Shown here in pieces: positions 1 to 4,875 of a DNA stretch of 5,132 nucleotides (position 1 is its first letter; the number at the start of each line of letters is the position of its first letter). The translations under genes were made by a program, and so were the position numbers. The stretch lies in NCBI GenBank assembly GCA_902465265.1, contig CABQMF010000076.1, positions 1 through 5,132 on the forward strand. Reading direction: 5' to 3'. The stretch is from an uncultured Collinsella sp. (GTDB lineage Bacteria > Actinomycetota > Coriobacteriia > Coriobacteriales > Coriobacteriaceae). Below the pieces are notes generated by a model. The model made no database searches, was not told where the DNA came from, and saw nothing but the letters and a program-made list of their open reading frames with translations.

Positions 1-1
1 G

Positions 2-22
2 CTGTTACTAAACTGGTAACAG
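2..22. repeat. perfect 7-bp inverted repeat upstream of the SPFH gene
   Basis: CTGTTAC (2-8) and GTAACAG (16-22) are perfect reverse complements separated by seven bases. As RNA the stem can grow to nine pairs through one G-U pair, leaving a three-base loop. No U-run follows directly (the first T-run is at 38-43), so it is a poor intrinsic terminator. It lies about 20 bases upstream of a candidate -35 box, so an operator or activator site is possible. The role is inference; the dyad itself is plain in the sequence. Confidence 0.5.
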
Positions 23-41
23 TACTCATATTTGGCCTTTT

Positions 42-70
42 TTGACCACGGGTCCTCTTGTTGGTGTCAC
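42..70 (+). promoter_or_regulatory. candidate promoter for the SPFH-rlmH-proC cluster
   Basis: TTGACC at 42-47 is a good -35 match. After a 17-base spacer, TGTCAC at 65-70 is a weak -10, helped by an extended -10 TG at 62-63. Transcription would start near 77 and leave a leader of about 50 bases before the ATG at 127. The -10 is weak, so this is a tentative call. Confidence 0.35.
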
Positions 71-126
71 ACAGCTGCTTCGTGCGGGTATCCTAGTCCC
101 AACGCGTGCCTATCAGAGGAGAAACC

Positions 127-1065
127 ATGCTGTTGTCCGGTATCATCGCTACCCTTACGAGCCTTCTACTTCCCATCATCATTTTGTTGCTACTGCTCCC
201 CAACGCCTGCTATGTCGTTGAACAGCAGCATGCTGTGATCATCGAGCGTCTGGGCAAGTTCAACCGCATCGTCAACGCGGGCTTCCACATGAAGGTGCCC
301 GTGATCGACCGCAAAGCCGCCACGGTGAGTCTGCGCACCATGAAAAACGGCTTTGGCATCGACGTTAAGACCCAGGACAACGTGACTATCGGCCTTGAGG
401 TCTCTGCTCAGTACCACGTGAGCTATGACATGGGCGCCGGCCCGGCAGATTCGGGCATCTATAAGAGCTATTACATGCTGCAGGAGCCCGTCGACCAAAT
501 GCGTGACTTCATCACCGATGCCCTGCGCTCTTCCATCCCCGTCTACACGCTCGATGAGGTCTTTGCCAAAAAAGACGATATCGCCAAGGACGTCAACGCC
601 ACCGTGTCCGAGCAGATGGCCGCCTACGGCTTCACCCTCGTGTCGACACTTATCACCAAGATCGCGCTGCCGACCGAGGTCGAGAACTCCATGAACGACA
701 TCAACGCCGCCCAGCGAAAGCGCGCCGCTGCGCAGGAGCTCGCCGAGGCCGATCGCATCAAGCGCGTTACCGAGGCGACCGCCGAGGCCGAGGCGATGGA
801 AAAGGCAGGCGAAGGCATCGCCAACCAGCGCAAAGCCATCGCGCTGGGCATCAAGGACTCGCTCGAGATTATCCAGGAGACGGGCGTCGGCAACGATGAG
901 GCCAACCAGCTGTTCATGTTTACGCAGTGGTCCGAGATGATGACGGAGTTTGCTCGCACGGGCAAAACCTCGACGGTCGTGCTGCCGAGCGATTTCTCAC
1001 AGTCGGCCTCGATGTTCGAGCAGATGTTGACCGCCGGCAAAGTTCAGAACGAGTCGAAGGAGTAG
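127..1065 (+). CDS. SPFH/band-7 domain membrane protein, HIR-like subfamily
   Basis: This is a 312-residue SPFH (stomatin/prohibitin/flotillin/HflK-C) protein. These form membrane-anchored oligomeric scaffolds that organise membrane microdomains; no specific substrate can be assigned. A hydrophobic N-terminal segment (about residues 5-24, LLLPIIILLLLL) should be the single anchor. The SPFH domain starts at 29-62 (YVVEQQHAVIIERLGKF, then GFHMKVPVIDR) and runs to about 185. KKDDIAKDV (148-156) and NDINAAQRKRAAAQ (190-203) match the pattern of plant HIR proteins and their bacterial relatives. An Ala/Glu-rich helix (about 190-240) is likely coiled coil, and FARTGKTSTVVLPSD lies near the C terminus. 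The start is ATG 127 because AGAGGAG (115-121) lies five bases upstream; an in-frame GTG at 106 lies upstream of that site. rlmH follows after six bases, suggesting translational coupling. Family call is firm, cellular role unknown. Confidence 0.9.
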   Translation: MLLSGIIATLTSLLLPIIILLLLLPNACYVVEQQHAVIIERLGKFNRIVNAGFHMKVPVIDRKAATVSLRTMKNGFGIDVKTQDNVTIGLEVSAQYHVSYDMGAGPADSGIYKSYYMLQEPVDQMRDFITDALRSSIPVYTLDEVFAKKDDIAKDVNATVSEQMAAYGFTLVSTLITKIALPTEVENSMNDINAAQRKRAAAQELAEADRIKRVTEATAEAEAMEKAGEGIANQRKAIALGIKDSLEIIQETGVGNDEANQLFMFTQWSEMMTEFARTGKTSTVVLPSDFSQSASMFEQMLTAGKVQNESKE

Positions 1066-1071
1066 ACGCGC

Positions 1072-1542
1072 GTGAAATATACCGTTGTTTGCGTTGGCAA
1101 GCTCAAAGAGCGCTTTTGGAAGGACGCATGCGCCGAATACACCAAACGCCTAGGCGCCTATGCCAAGGTAGATATGCGCGAGGTTGCCGATATCGATCCG
1201 GCCAAGGCGGGCGGTGTGGATGCCGCGCGCAACAAAGAAGGCGCGGCGATTCTTGCTGCCCTGCCACCGCGGGCACATGTGATTCTGCTGGCTATCGAGG
1301 GCAAGGAGCGTTCGAGCGAGGAGCTCTCGACCCGTCTCGATGACCTTATGCTGCGAGGCAACAGCGACATCGCTTTTGTAATCGGCGGATCGGACGGCGT
1401 GAGCGATGCCGTGCGCGCCCGCGCCGACGAGATGCTCAGCTTTGGACGCATTACCTTGCCGCACAACCTGGCGCGCGTGGTGCTGCTGGAGCAGATCTAC
1501 CGCGCCTGCAAGATTAGCCGTGGCGAGCCGTATCACAAGTAG
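1072..1542 (+). CDS. rlmH: 23S rRNA (pseudouridine-1915 N3)-methyltransferase RlmH
   Basis: The product has 156 residues, the usual RlmH length. It is a SPOUT-class methyltransferase that uses S-adenosylmethionine to methylate N3 of pseudouridine 1915 in helix 69 of 23S rRNA, acting on assembled 70S ribosomes. The N terminus (MKYTVVCVGKLKERFW) is typical. FVIGGSDGV (102-110) is the glycine-rich loop of the knotted SAM site. The C-terminal block LSFGRITLPHNLAR (122-135), EQIYRACKI (140-148) and the ending RGEPYHK (150-156) are diagnostic. Translation starts at GTG 1072, with AAGGAG at 1057-1062 lying inside the last codons of the SPFH gene. The tight spacing argues for one transcript. Nothing in the sequence looks damaged or unusual. 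Confidence 0.97.
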   Translation: MKYTVVCVGKLKERFWKDACAEYTKRLGAYAKVDMREVADIDPAKAGGVDAARNKEGAAILAALPPRAHVILLAIEGKERSSEELSTRLDDLMLRGNSDIAFVIGGSDGVSDAVRARADEMLSFGRITLPHNLARVVLLEQIYRACKISRGEPYHK

Positions 1543-1615
1543 GTCGGCAATACGAAACAATGGCGTGGGACAATAGCTTTCGTTTTGAGGAACGCATCTG
1601 AGAGGACTGTGTGAT

Positions 1616-2386
1616 ATGAAGATCGGATTTGTCGGTTTTGGCAATATGGCGAGCGCTATGGCCGATGGCTGGATTGCCGCCGGCGTGGCCGCGGGCGACA
1701 TGTGCGCCTGCGCAGGCCGCTACGATGCTCTGGTTGAGCGTTGCGAGGCGCGGGGCATGGCTGCCTGCCACGATGCAGCGGAGGTTGTTGCCGCGTCCGA
1801 TATCGTGGTTGCGGCGGTCAAGCCGTACATGATTGAGAAGGTCTTCGCTCCACTCAAGGATGCGCTTGCCGACAAGGTCGTCCTTTCGGTCGCCTGGACC
1901 TGGGATAGTGCCAAGTGGGAACAGGCCCTGCCGGGTGTCGCGCATATCTCGACGGTGCCCAACACGCCGGTTTCGGTGGGCGAGGGCGTCATCGCCTGCG
2001 AGAAGGCCTCCACGCTTAACAGCGAGCAGCGAGCTGCGGTGCTCGACCTGCTCGGTAAGCTTGGCACTGTCGTCGAGCTTGATACGAGTCTGCTGTTTGT
2101 GGGCGGTACCGTGGGCGGTTGCGCCCCGGCGTTTGTCGCCATGGCGATCGAGGCTCTGGGCGATGCGGCCGTCAAACACGGTATTCCGCGCGCCGATGCC
2201 TATCGCATTGTGAGCCAGATGGTGCTGGGTACGGCAAAGCTGCAGCTTGCAACCGGCCAGCATCCCGCAGCGATGAAGGATGCCGTGTGCTCGCCCGGCG
2301 GTGCTACCATCAAGGGCGTCGTCGCGCTCGAGGATGCCGGCATGCGCAGCGCCCTAGTCAAGGCCATTGACGCTACCCTCCAGTAA
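1616..2386 (+). CDS. proC: pyrroline-5-carboxylate reductase, divergent
   Basis: The 256-residue product belongs to the pyrroline-5-carboxylate reductase family, which performs the last step of proline synthesis: NAD(P)H-dependent reduction of pyrroline-5-carboxylate in the cytoplasm. The dinucleotide fold opens with MKIGFVGFGNMASAM (glycine-rich loop 7-12). VKP (68-70) and VPNTPVSVGEG (114-124) are family landmarks. The C-terminal dimerisation domain ends with the signature region CSPGGATIKGVVALEDAGMR (225-244). Two normally conserved loops differ: the AAG-type segment after strand VVLSV reads AWTW (93-96), and the usual SGS[GS]PA[YF] loop reads GGCAPAF (167-173). The protein is also slightly shorter than the common 260-280 residues. 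The start has AGAGGA (1601-1606) nine bases upstream. It lies 73 bases after rlmH and converges on the small membrane-protein gene at 2563-2736. Family is sure; activity is likely but the loop changes leave some doubt. Confidence 0.9.
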   Translation: MKIGFVGFGNMASAMADGWIAAGVAAGDMCACAGRYDALVERCEARGMAACHDAAEVVAASDIVVAAVKPYMIEKVFAPLKDALADKVVLSVAWTWDSAKWEQALPGVAHISTVPNTPVSVGEGVIACEKASTLNSEQRAAVLDLLGKLGTVVELDTSLLFVGGTVGGCAPAFVAMAIEALGDAAVKHGIPRADAYRIVSQMVLGTAKLQLATGQHPAAMKDAVCSPGGATIKGVVALEDAGMRSALVKAIDATLQ

Positions 2387-2390
2387 AACC

Positions 2391-2428
2391 TGCCATTTAG
2401 GGACAGGTTTGCCATTTAGGGACAGGTT
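2391..2428. repeat. perfect 19-bp tandem duplication
   Basis: TGCCATTTAGGGACAGGTT occurs twice head to tail with no spacer and no mismatch (2391-2409 and 2410-2428). The right arm of the surrounding inverted repeat has only one related copy, in reverse complement, with AAA in place of TTT in its centre. This suggests the left arm gained a unit by slippage or local duplication. Confidence 0.9.
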
Positions 2429-2470
2429 TATTTTGGCAGGTTCTTCCTGCGGTTTTATCTCTATAGCGAA

Positions 2471-2511
2471 AAGCGCCCCGCAACCGGATCGATACCGGTC
2501 GCGGGGCGCTT
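2471..2511. terminator. bidirectional terminator-like hairpin between convergent genes
   Basis: AAGCGCCCCGC (2471-2481) and GCGGGGCGCTT (2501-2511) form a perfect 11-bp stem. The 19-base interior can form a second stem, ACCGG (2483-2487) with CCGGT (2495-2499). On the minus strand the stem runs into TTTTCGC, a short U-tract suited to ending the small membrane-protein transcript. On the plus strand the tail is only TTGCGTTT, so termination of proC would be weaker. The flanking 19- and 11-bp arms could lengthen the structure in either RNA. Confidence 0.6.
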
Positions 2512-2562
2512 GCGTTTGCCCAGATAAAACCGACCAAAATAAACCTGTCCCTTTTTGGCAGG

Positions 2563-2736
2563 TTAGTCCCAGAAGCTGTCTTCTTCGTCCTCGGACTTGG
2601 GGCCGCGGTCGACATACATCTTATGGGTGCGCTTCTCCATCACAAAGGCAAGAATCGCAAATAGCAGGATGCCGCCGGCGAAAAGGATGGCAAAACCGGT
2701 GCGGGTGCCAAACAAAAAGGAAAAAACTGCGTCCAT
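2563..2736 (-). CDS. small single-pass membrane protein, 57 residues
   Basis: On the minus strand an ATG at 2736 opens a 57-codon frame ending in TAA at 2565-2563. The protein begins MDAVFSFLFGTRTGFAILFA. One hydrophobic helix lies at about residues 13-33 (GFAILFAGGILLFAILAFVM). A basic patch, EKRTHK (34-39), then MYVDRGPK, and an acidic tail, SEDEEDSFWD (48-57), follow. The positive-inside rule predicts the tail in the cytoplasm. AAGAAGG lies six bases upstream of the ATG (plus positions 2743-2749), a good ribosome binding site. Codons favour GCC, CGC and GGC as in the neighbouring genes. The arrangement also fits a gene: it diverges from serS, converges with proC and is followed by a hairpin terminator. 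The family was not recognised and no function can be given. Confidence 0.8.
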   Translation of the reverse strand: MDAVFSFLFGTRTGFAILFAGGILLFAILAFVMEKRTHKMYVDRGPKSEDEEDSFWD

Positions 2737-2760
2737 TGGGTGCCTTCTTGCGTAGTTGAG

Positions 2761-2818
2761 TTGGGTCGTAAACGCTCATAAGTATATACTTGCCCATACA
2801 TGTACAAGGTTGCAACCT
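2761..2818. promoter_or_regulatory. divergent promoter region with three palindromes (serS / small gene)
   Basis: This AT-rich stretch separates two divergent genes. AAGTATATACTT (2780-2791) is a perfect 12-bp palindrome that supplies a TATACT -10 on both strands: plus 2785-2790, with a weak TTGGGT at 2761-2766 and an 18-base spacer; minus 2786-2781, with a weak TTGTAC at plus 2802-2807 and a 15-base spacer. TACATGTA (2797-2804) and AGGTTGCAACCT (2807-2818) are two more perfect palindromes. A plus-strand start near 2797 would leave about 50 leader bases before serS, too short for a T-box. Promoter placement is inference; the palindromes are exact. Confidence 0.5.
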
Positions 2819-2847
2819 AAATGGAATGTATATCGCCGGAGGATCTA

Positions 2848-4131
2848 ATGCTTGATATCAAGTTTGTTCGCGAGAACCCCGATGCCATCGATACCGCCAT
2901 GGCTAATCGCCAGACGTCTTGGGATCGCGAGAAGTTCTTTGAACTCGACGACGAGCGCCGTGCCGTCATCACCGAGGTCGAGGAGCTCCAGGCCACGCGT
3001 AACGCCGAGTCCAAGAAGATTGGCGCCCTGATGAAGGAGGGCAAGAAGGACGAGGCCGAGGCTGCCAAGGAGGCCGTGCGCGCCGTCAACGAGAAGATTG
3101 ACGGTCTGGCCGAGCGCCGAGGCGCTCTTGAGCAGGAGCTGTACGACTTTATGGCTCACCTGCCCAACATTCCGTGCGAGGCCACCCCGTTTGGCAAGGA
3201 CGAGGACGAGAACATCGAGCGCCGTCGTTGGGGCACCCCGCGCGAGTTCGATTTCGACTTTAAGCCGCACTGGGATCTGGGCACCGATCTGGACATCCTC
3301 GATTTCGAGCGCGGCAACAAGCTCTCCGGCAGCCGCTTCACCGTTCTCGGTGGCGCCGGCGCCCGCCTGGAGCGCGCCCTTATCAACTTCTTCCTGGACA
3401 CGCACACGAGCCGTGGCTTCAAGGAGTGGTGGCCGCCCATCGTCGTCAAGCGTCAGACCATGTTCGGTACGGGCCAGCTGCCTAAGTTCGAGGACGACGC
3501 CTATCACGTCTCGGGCGACAACTTCCTGATCCCCACCGCCGAGGTCGTACTCACCAACCTGCATGCCGGTGAGGTTCTGGACGCCGACACTCTGCCCCGC
3601 CGCTACACTGCCTTCACCCCCTGCTTCCGCGAGGAGGCCGGTTCCGCCGGTCGCGACACCCGCGGCATCATTCGCCAGCACGAGTTCGACAAAGTCGAGA
3701 TGGTCAAGTTCGCCAAGCCGGAGGAGTCCGACGAGGAGCTCGAGAGCATGACCGCCGAGGCCGAGTACCTGCTGCAGCAGCTGGGCCTGCCGTATCGCGT
3801 GATTAGCCTGTGCACCGGCGACCTGGGCTTCTCTGCCCGTCAGACCTACGACATCGAGGTTTGGCTGCCGAGCTACAACGCCTACAAGGAGATCAGCTCC
3901 TGCTCCAATTGCGGCGACTTCCAGGCCCGTCGCGCCAACATCAAGTATCGCGACCCCGAGAATTTCAAGGGTTCGCGCTACCTGCACACCCTTAACGGTT
4001 CCGGCCTGCCGGCTGGTCGCACCATGGCTGCCATTCTGGAGAACTACCAGAACGCCGACGGCACCATCACGATCCCCGAGGTTCTGCGTCCCTACATGGG
4101 CGGCCTCGAGAAGATCGAGCCGGTCGCGTAG
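2848..4131 (+). CDS. serS: seryl-tRNA synthetase
   Basis: The 427-residue product has the usual length of bacterial SerRS. It is a cytoplasmic class II aminoacyl-tRNA synthetase that charges tRNA-Ser, and tRNA-Sec where present, with serine. The N-terminal MLDIKFVRENPD is typical. Residues about 28-100 are charged and helical, forming the long coiled-coil arm that grips the tRNA-Ser variable arm. The catalytic core follows: PTAEV (229-233) is the serine-binding TxE loop; motif 2 is FREEAGSAGRDTRGIIRQHE (260-279), with the ATP-binding arginines; GSGLPAGRTMAAILENYQ (384-401) is motif 3. Other family blocks are present, such as KEISSCSNCGDFQARR (347-362). The start is ATG 2848 because GGAGG (2838-2842) lies five bases before it; an in-frame ATG at 2821 would add nine unconserved residues and has no binding site. 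The gene stands alone, with its own terminator. No anomalies were seen. Confidence 0.98.
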   Translation: MLDIKFVRENPDAIDTAMANRQTSWDREKFFELDDERRAVITEVEELQATRNAESKKIGALMKEGKKDEAEAAKEAVRAVNEKIDGLAERRGALEQELYDFMAHLPNIPCEATPFGKDEDENIERRRWGTPREFDFDFKPHWDLGTDLDILDFERGNKLSGSRFTVLGGAGARLERALINFFLDTHTSRGFKEWWPPIVVKRQTMFGTGQLPKFEDDAYHVSGDNFLIPTAEVVLTNLHAGEVLDADTLPRRYTAFTPCFREEAGSAGRDTRGIIRQHEFDKVEMVKFAKPEESDEELESMTAEAEYLLQQLGLPYRVISLCTGDLGFSARQTYDIEVWLPSYNAYKEISSCSNCGDFQARRANIKYRDPENFKGSRYLHTLNGSGLPAGRTMAAILENYQNADGTITIPEVLRPYMGGLEKIEPVA

Positions 4132-4154
4132 GTTGGCTGCATAGGCGATTTGCG

Positions 4155-4183
4155 AGGGCGCTCCTTTTAGGGGTGCCCTTTTT
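4155..4183 (+). terminator. intrinsic terminator of serS
   Basis: AGGGCGCTCC (4155-4164) pairs with GGGGTGCCCT (4170-4179) as a 10-bp stem including two G-U pairs. The loop is TTTTA, and the T-run spans 4179-4183. It starts 24 bases after the serS stop codon, a textbook rho-independent terminator. Confidence 0.9.
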
Positions 4184-4185
4184 GT

Positions 4186-4207
4186 GTACGGCCATACCAT
4201 GCCGTGC
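4186..4207. repeat. minor hairpin after the serS terminator
   Basis: GTACGGC (4186-4192) can pair with GCCGTGC (4201-4207) through one G-U pair, around an eight-base loop. No U-run follows. It may be incidental, or a secondary structure between the serS terminator and the next promoter. Confidence 0.3.
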
Positions 4208-4229
4208 GGACAGCTCGATAGAAAATACA

Positions 4230-4243
4230 CGAACAAGTGTTCT
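4230..4243. promoter_or_regulatory. LexA/SOS-box-like operator
   Basis: CGAACAAGTGTTCT (4230-4243) contains GAAC-N4-GTTC, the core of the Gram-positive SOS (Cheo/LexA) box. It matches 13 of 14 positions of the Bacillus consensus CGAACRNRYGTTYC; only the last base differs. The dyad extends outward: TACAC (4226-4230) pairs with GTGTA (4244-4248) if T4243 is skipped. It lies just upstream of an extended -10 at 4261-4269 and overlaps where the -35 would be, a good place for a repressor. Actinobacteria use a closely related LexA site. Binding is inferred from sequence only. Confidence 0.5.
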
Positions 4244-4260
4244 GTGTACATGCATCTACC

Positions 4261-4269
4261 TGCTATGCT
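4261..4269 (+). promoter_or_regulatory. candidate extended -10 promoter
   Basis: TGCTATGCT (4261-4269) is an extended -10 (TGN then TATGCT). Transcription would start near 4276, about 27 bases before the ATG at 4303. No good -35 is visible 16-18 bases upstream, which is acceptable for an extended -10 promoter. Confidence 0.45.
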
Positions 4270-4302
4270 TTTGCTAACTAAGAGCAAGAGAAAGGGGATG
4301 TG

Positions 4303-4680
4303 ATGGAGCTGTTCGATGAGCGGGTTGTTTTGTTCCAGAGCGATGAGGGTGGGGAGCACCTGCTGGTAACGTGCGAGCCGTCGGGTATGGGTGGCTTGGT
4401 GGTTCGGCAGACGAGTGAGGGACCATTGACGCAATGGTGCTATGAGGAGTCGCCGCATGTGGTCGAGACGTTTGTGACACATGAGGCGCTTGTTGTCCTT
4501 GAGCACTTCTATGGCGTTGGAACTTCTAATCAGGTGGCCCGAATGCTGAGCATCTCGTTTGCCGACTACGACTGTGCCCAACGGGTGCGGTCGCTTCTGG
4601 GGGAGCTTGGCGCCGGGTTCGATGTGATCGAAAGGCCAATCGATCGCACGAAAAGCGCTGATGCTCGTGGTGCAGCGTGA
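4303..4680 (+). CDS. hypothetical soluble protein, 125 residues, possibly SOS-controlled
   Basis: I do not recognise this protein family. The 125-residue product begins MELFDERVVLFQSDEGGEHL and is mildly acidic, with no membrane segment or signal peptide. The first half looks strand-rich, with alternating hydrophobic residues around EHLLVTCEP and GGLVVRQTSEG. The second half looks helical (HEALVVLEHFYG, NQVARMLSISF, AQRVRSLLGELGAGF) and ends in a polar tail. Single cysteines occur at about positions 24, 46 and 91, with no metal-binding spacing. The start is ATG 4303, with AAGGGG (4292-4297) five bases upstream; a GTG at 4300 is too close to that site. Codon use is less GC-biased than in serS, with many TTT, GTT and GGG codons, suggesting lower expression or a different history. 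It is bounded by the serS terminator and tRNA-Arg, so it is probably monocistronic. The LexA-like box in front is the only functional hint. Confidence 0.8.
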   Translation: MELFDERVVLFQSDEGGEHLLVTCEPSGMGGLVVRQTSEGPLTQWCYEESPHVVETFVTHEALVVLEHFYGVGTSNQVARMLSISFADYDCAQRVRSLLGELGAGFDVIERPIDRTKSADARGAA

Positions 4681-4718
4681 CAAATTGCGGCCCGTGCGAA
4701 AAAAGTTTGAGATTTTGC

Positions 4719-4747
4719 TTGACTCTAACGAACTAAAGTGGTTTTAT
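4719..4747 (+). promoter_or_regulatory. promoter of the first tRNA-Arg gene
   Basis: TTGACT (4719-4724), a 17-base spacer and TTTTAT (4742-4747) form a candidate promoter, with a start near 4754, just ahead of the tRNA. An A/T-rich stretch at 4699-4716 just upstream could act as an UP element. The -35 context TTGCTTGAC (4715-4723) recurs in front of the second tRNA copy, which supports the call. Confidence 0.6.
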
Positions 4748-4759
4748 ATGTCTTGCGCT

Positions 4760-4836
4760 GCGGCGTTACCTCAGCTGGATAGAGGGTCTGACTACGAATC
4801 AGAACGTCATAGGTTCGAATCCTATACGCCGCACCA
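4760..4836 (+). tRNA. tRNA-Arg (anticodon ACG)
   Basis: A complete 77-base tRNA. The acceptor stem GCGGCGT (4760-4766) pairs perfectly with ACGCCGC (4826-4832). The D arm is CCTC/GAGG (4769-4772, 4782-4785). The anticodon stem is TCTGA/TCAGA, with loop CTACGAA (4792-4798) and anticodon ACG at 4794-4796. The variable loop has five bases. The T arm is ATAGG/CCTAT with loop TTCGAAT. The discriminator is A and CCA is encoded (4834-4836). A34 should be deaminated to inosine, so it would read CGU, CGC and CGA; CGC and CGU are the dominant arginine codons in this window. Confidence 0.98.
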
Positions 4837-4845
4837 ATCGAACTT

Positions 4846-4875
4846 AAAGCCTCCGGCAACGGGGGCTTTTCTTTT
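4846..4875 (+). terminator. intrinsic terminator after the first tRNA-Arg
   Basis: AAAGCCTCCG (4846-4855) pairs with CGGGGGCTTT (4860-4869) through one U-G pair and a stable GCAA tetraloop. The tail TTTTCTTTT (4867-4875) follows. It starts ten bases after the CCA end and closes the tRNA transcript. Confidence 0.9.

Larger units (their letters stand above)
2387..2564. repeat. 178-bp composite inverted-repeat element filling a convergent gap
   Basis: The element runs exactly from the base after the proC stop codon to the stop codon of the opposing small gene, overlapping it by two bases. Outer ends AACCTGCCA (2387-2395) and TGGCAGGTT (2556-2564) are inverted repeats. Inside, AGGGACAGGTTTATTTTGG (2418-2436) pairs perfectly with 2534-2552, and CGGTTTTATCT (2450-2460) with 2522-2532. 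The left arm carries 13 extra bases (2437-2449) where the right arm has one (2533). The core is a GC-rich hairpin. The left side also has TGCCATTTAGGGACAGGTT twice in tandem (2391-2409, 2410-2428) and another TGGCAGGTT at 2434-2442. The structure resembles a REP- or MITE-like non-autonomous repeat; no coding capacity or transposase is present. Mobility is inference. Confidence 0.75.

Noticed and set aside
106..126. Earlier GTG start for the SPFH gene
   Set aside because: The Shine-Dalgarno AGAGGAG lies inside this seven-codon extension and serves ATG 127.
1552..1587. ACGAAA/TTTCGT inverted repeat between rlmH and proC as a terminator
   Set aside because: Only six pairs around a 20-base loop with a T4 tail; too weak to call, so proC is treated as probably in the same transcript.
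1514..2263. Minus-strand open frame of 249 codons antisense to proC
   Set aside because: It is a shadow of proC codon bias; the product is rich in His, Arg and Ala without family features, and proC is clearly the real gene.
2397..2615. Minus-strand frame of 72 codons over the repeat element
   Set aside because: It reads through inverted repeats and the terminator hairpin, giving internally repetitive peptide pieces, and overlaps the better supported 57-residue gene in another frame.
2821..2847. Earlier ATG start for serS, adding nine residues
   Set aside because: No ribosome binding site precedes 2821, whereas GGAGG is ideally placed for ATG 2848, whose product begins with the typical SerRS MLDIKFVREN.
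2845..4683. A 612-codon open frame on the minus strand antisense to serS
   Set aside because: It mirrors serS codon structure in GC-rich DNA. The translation is low-complexity (rich in L, V, G, A and E), resembles no family I know, and serS on the other strand has every expected motif.
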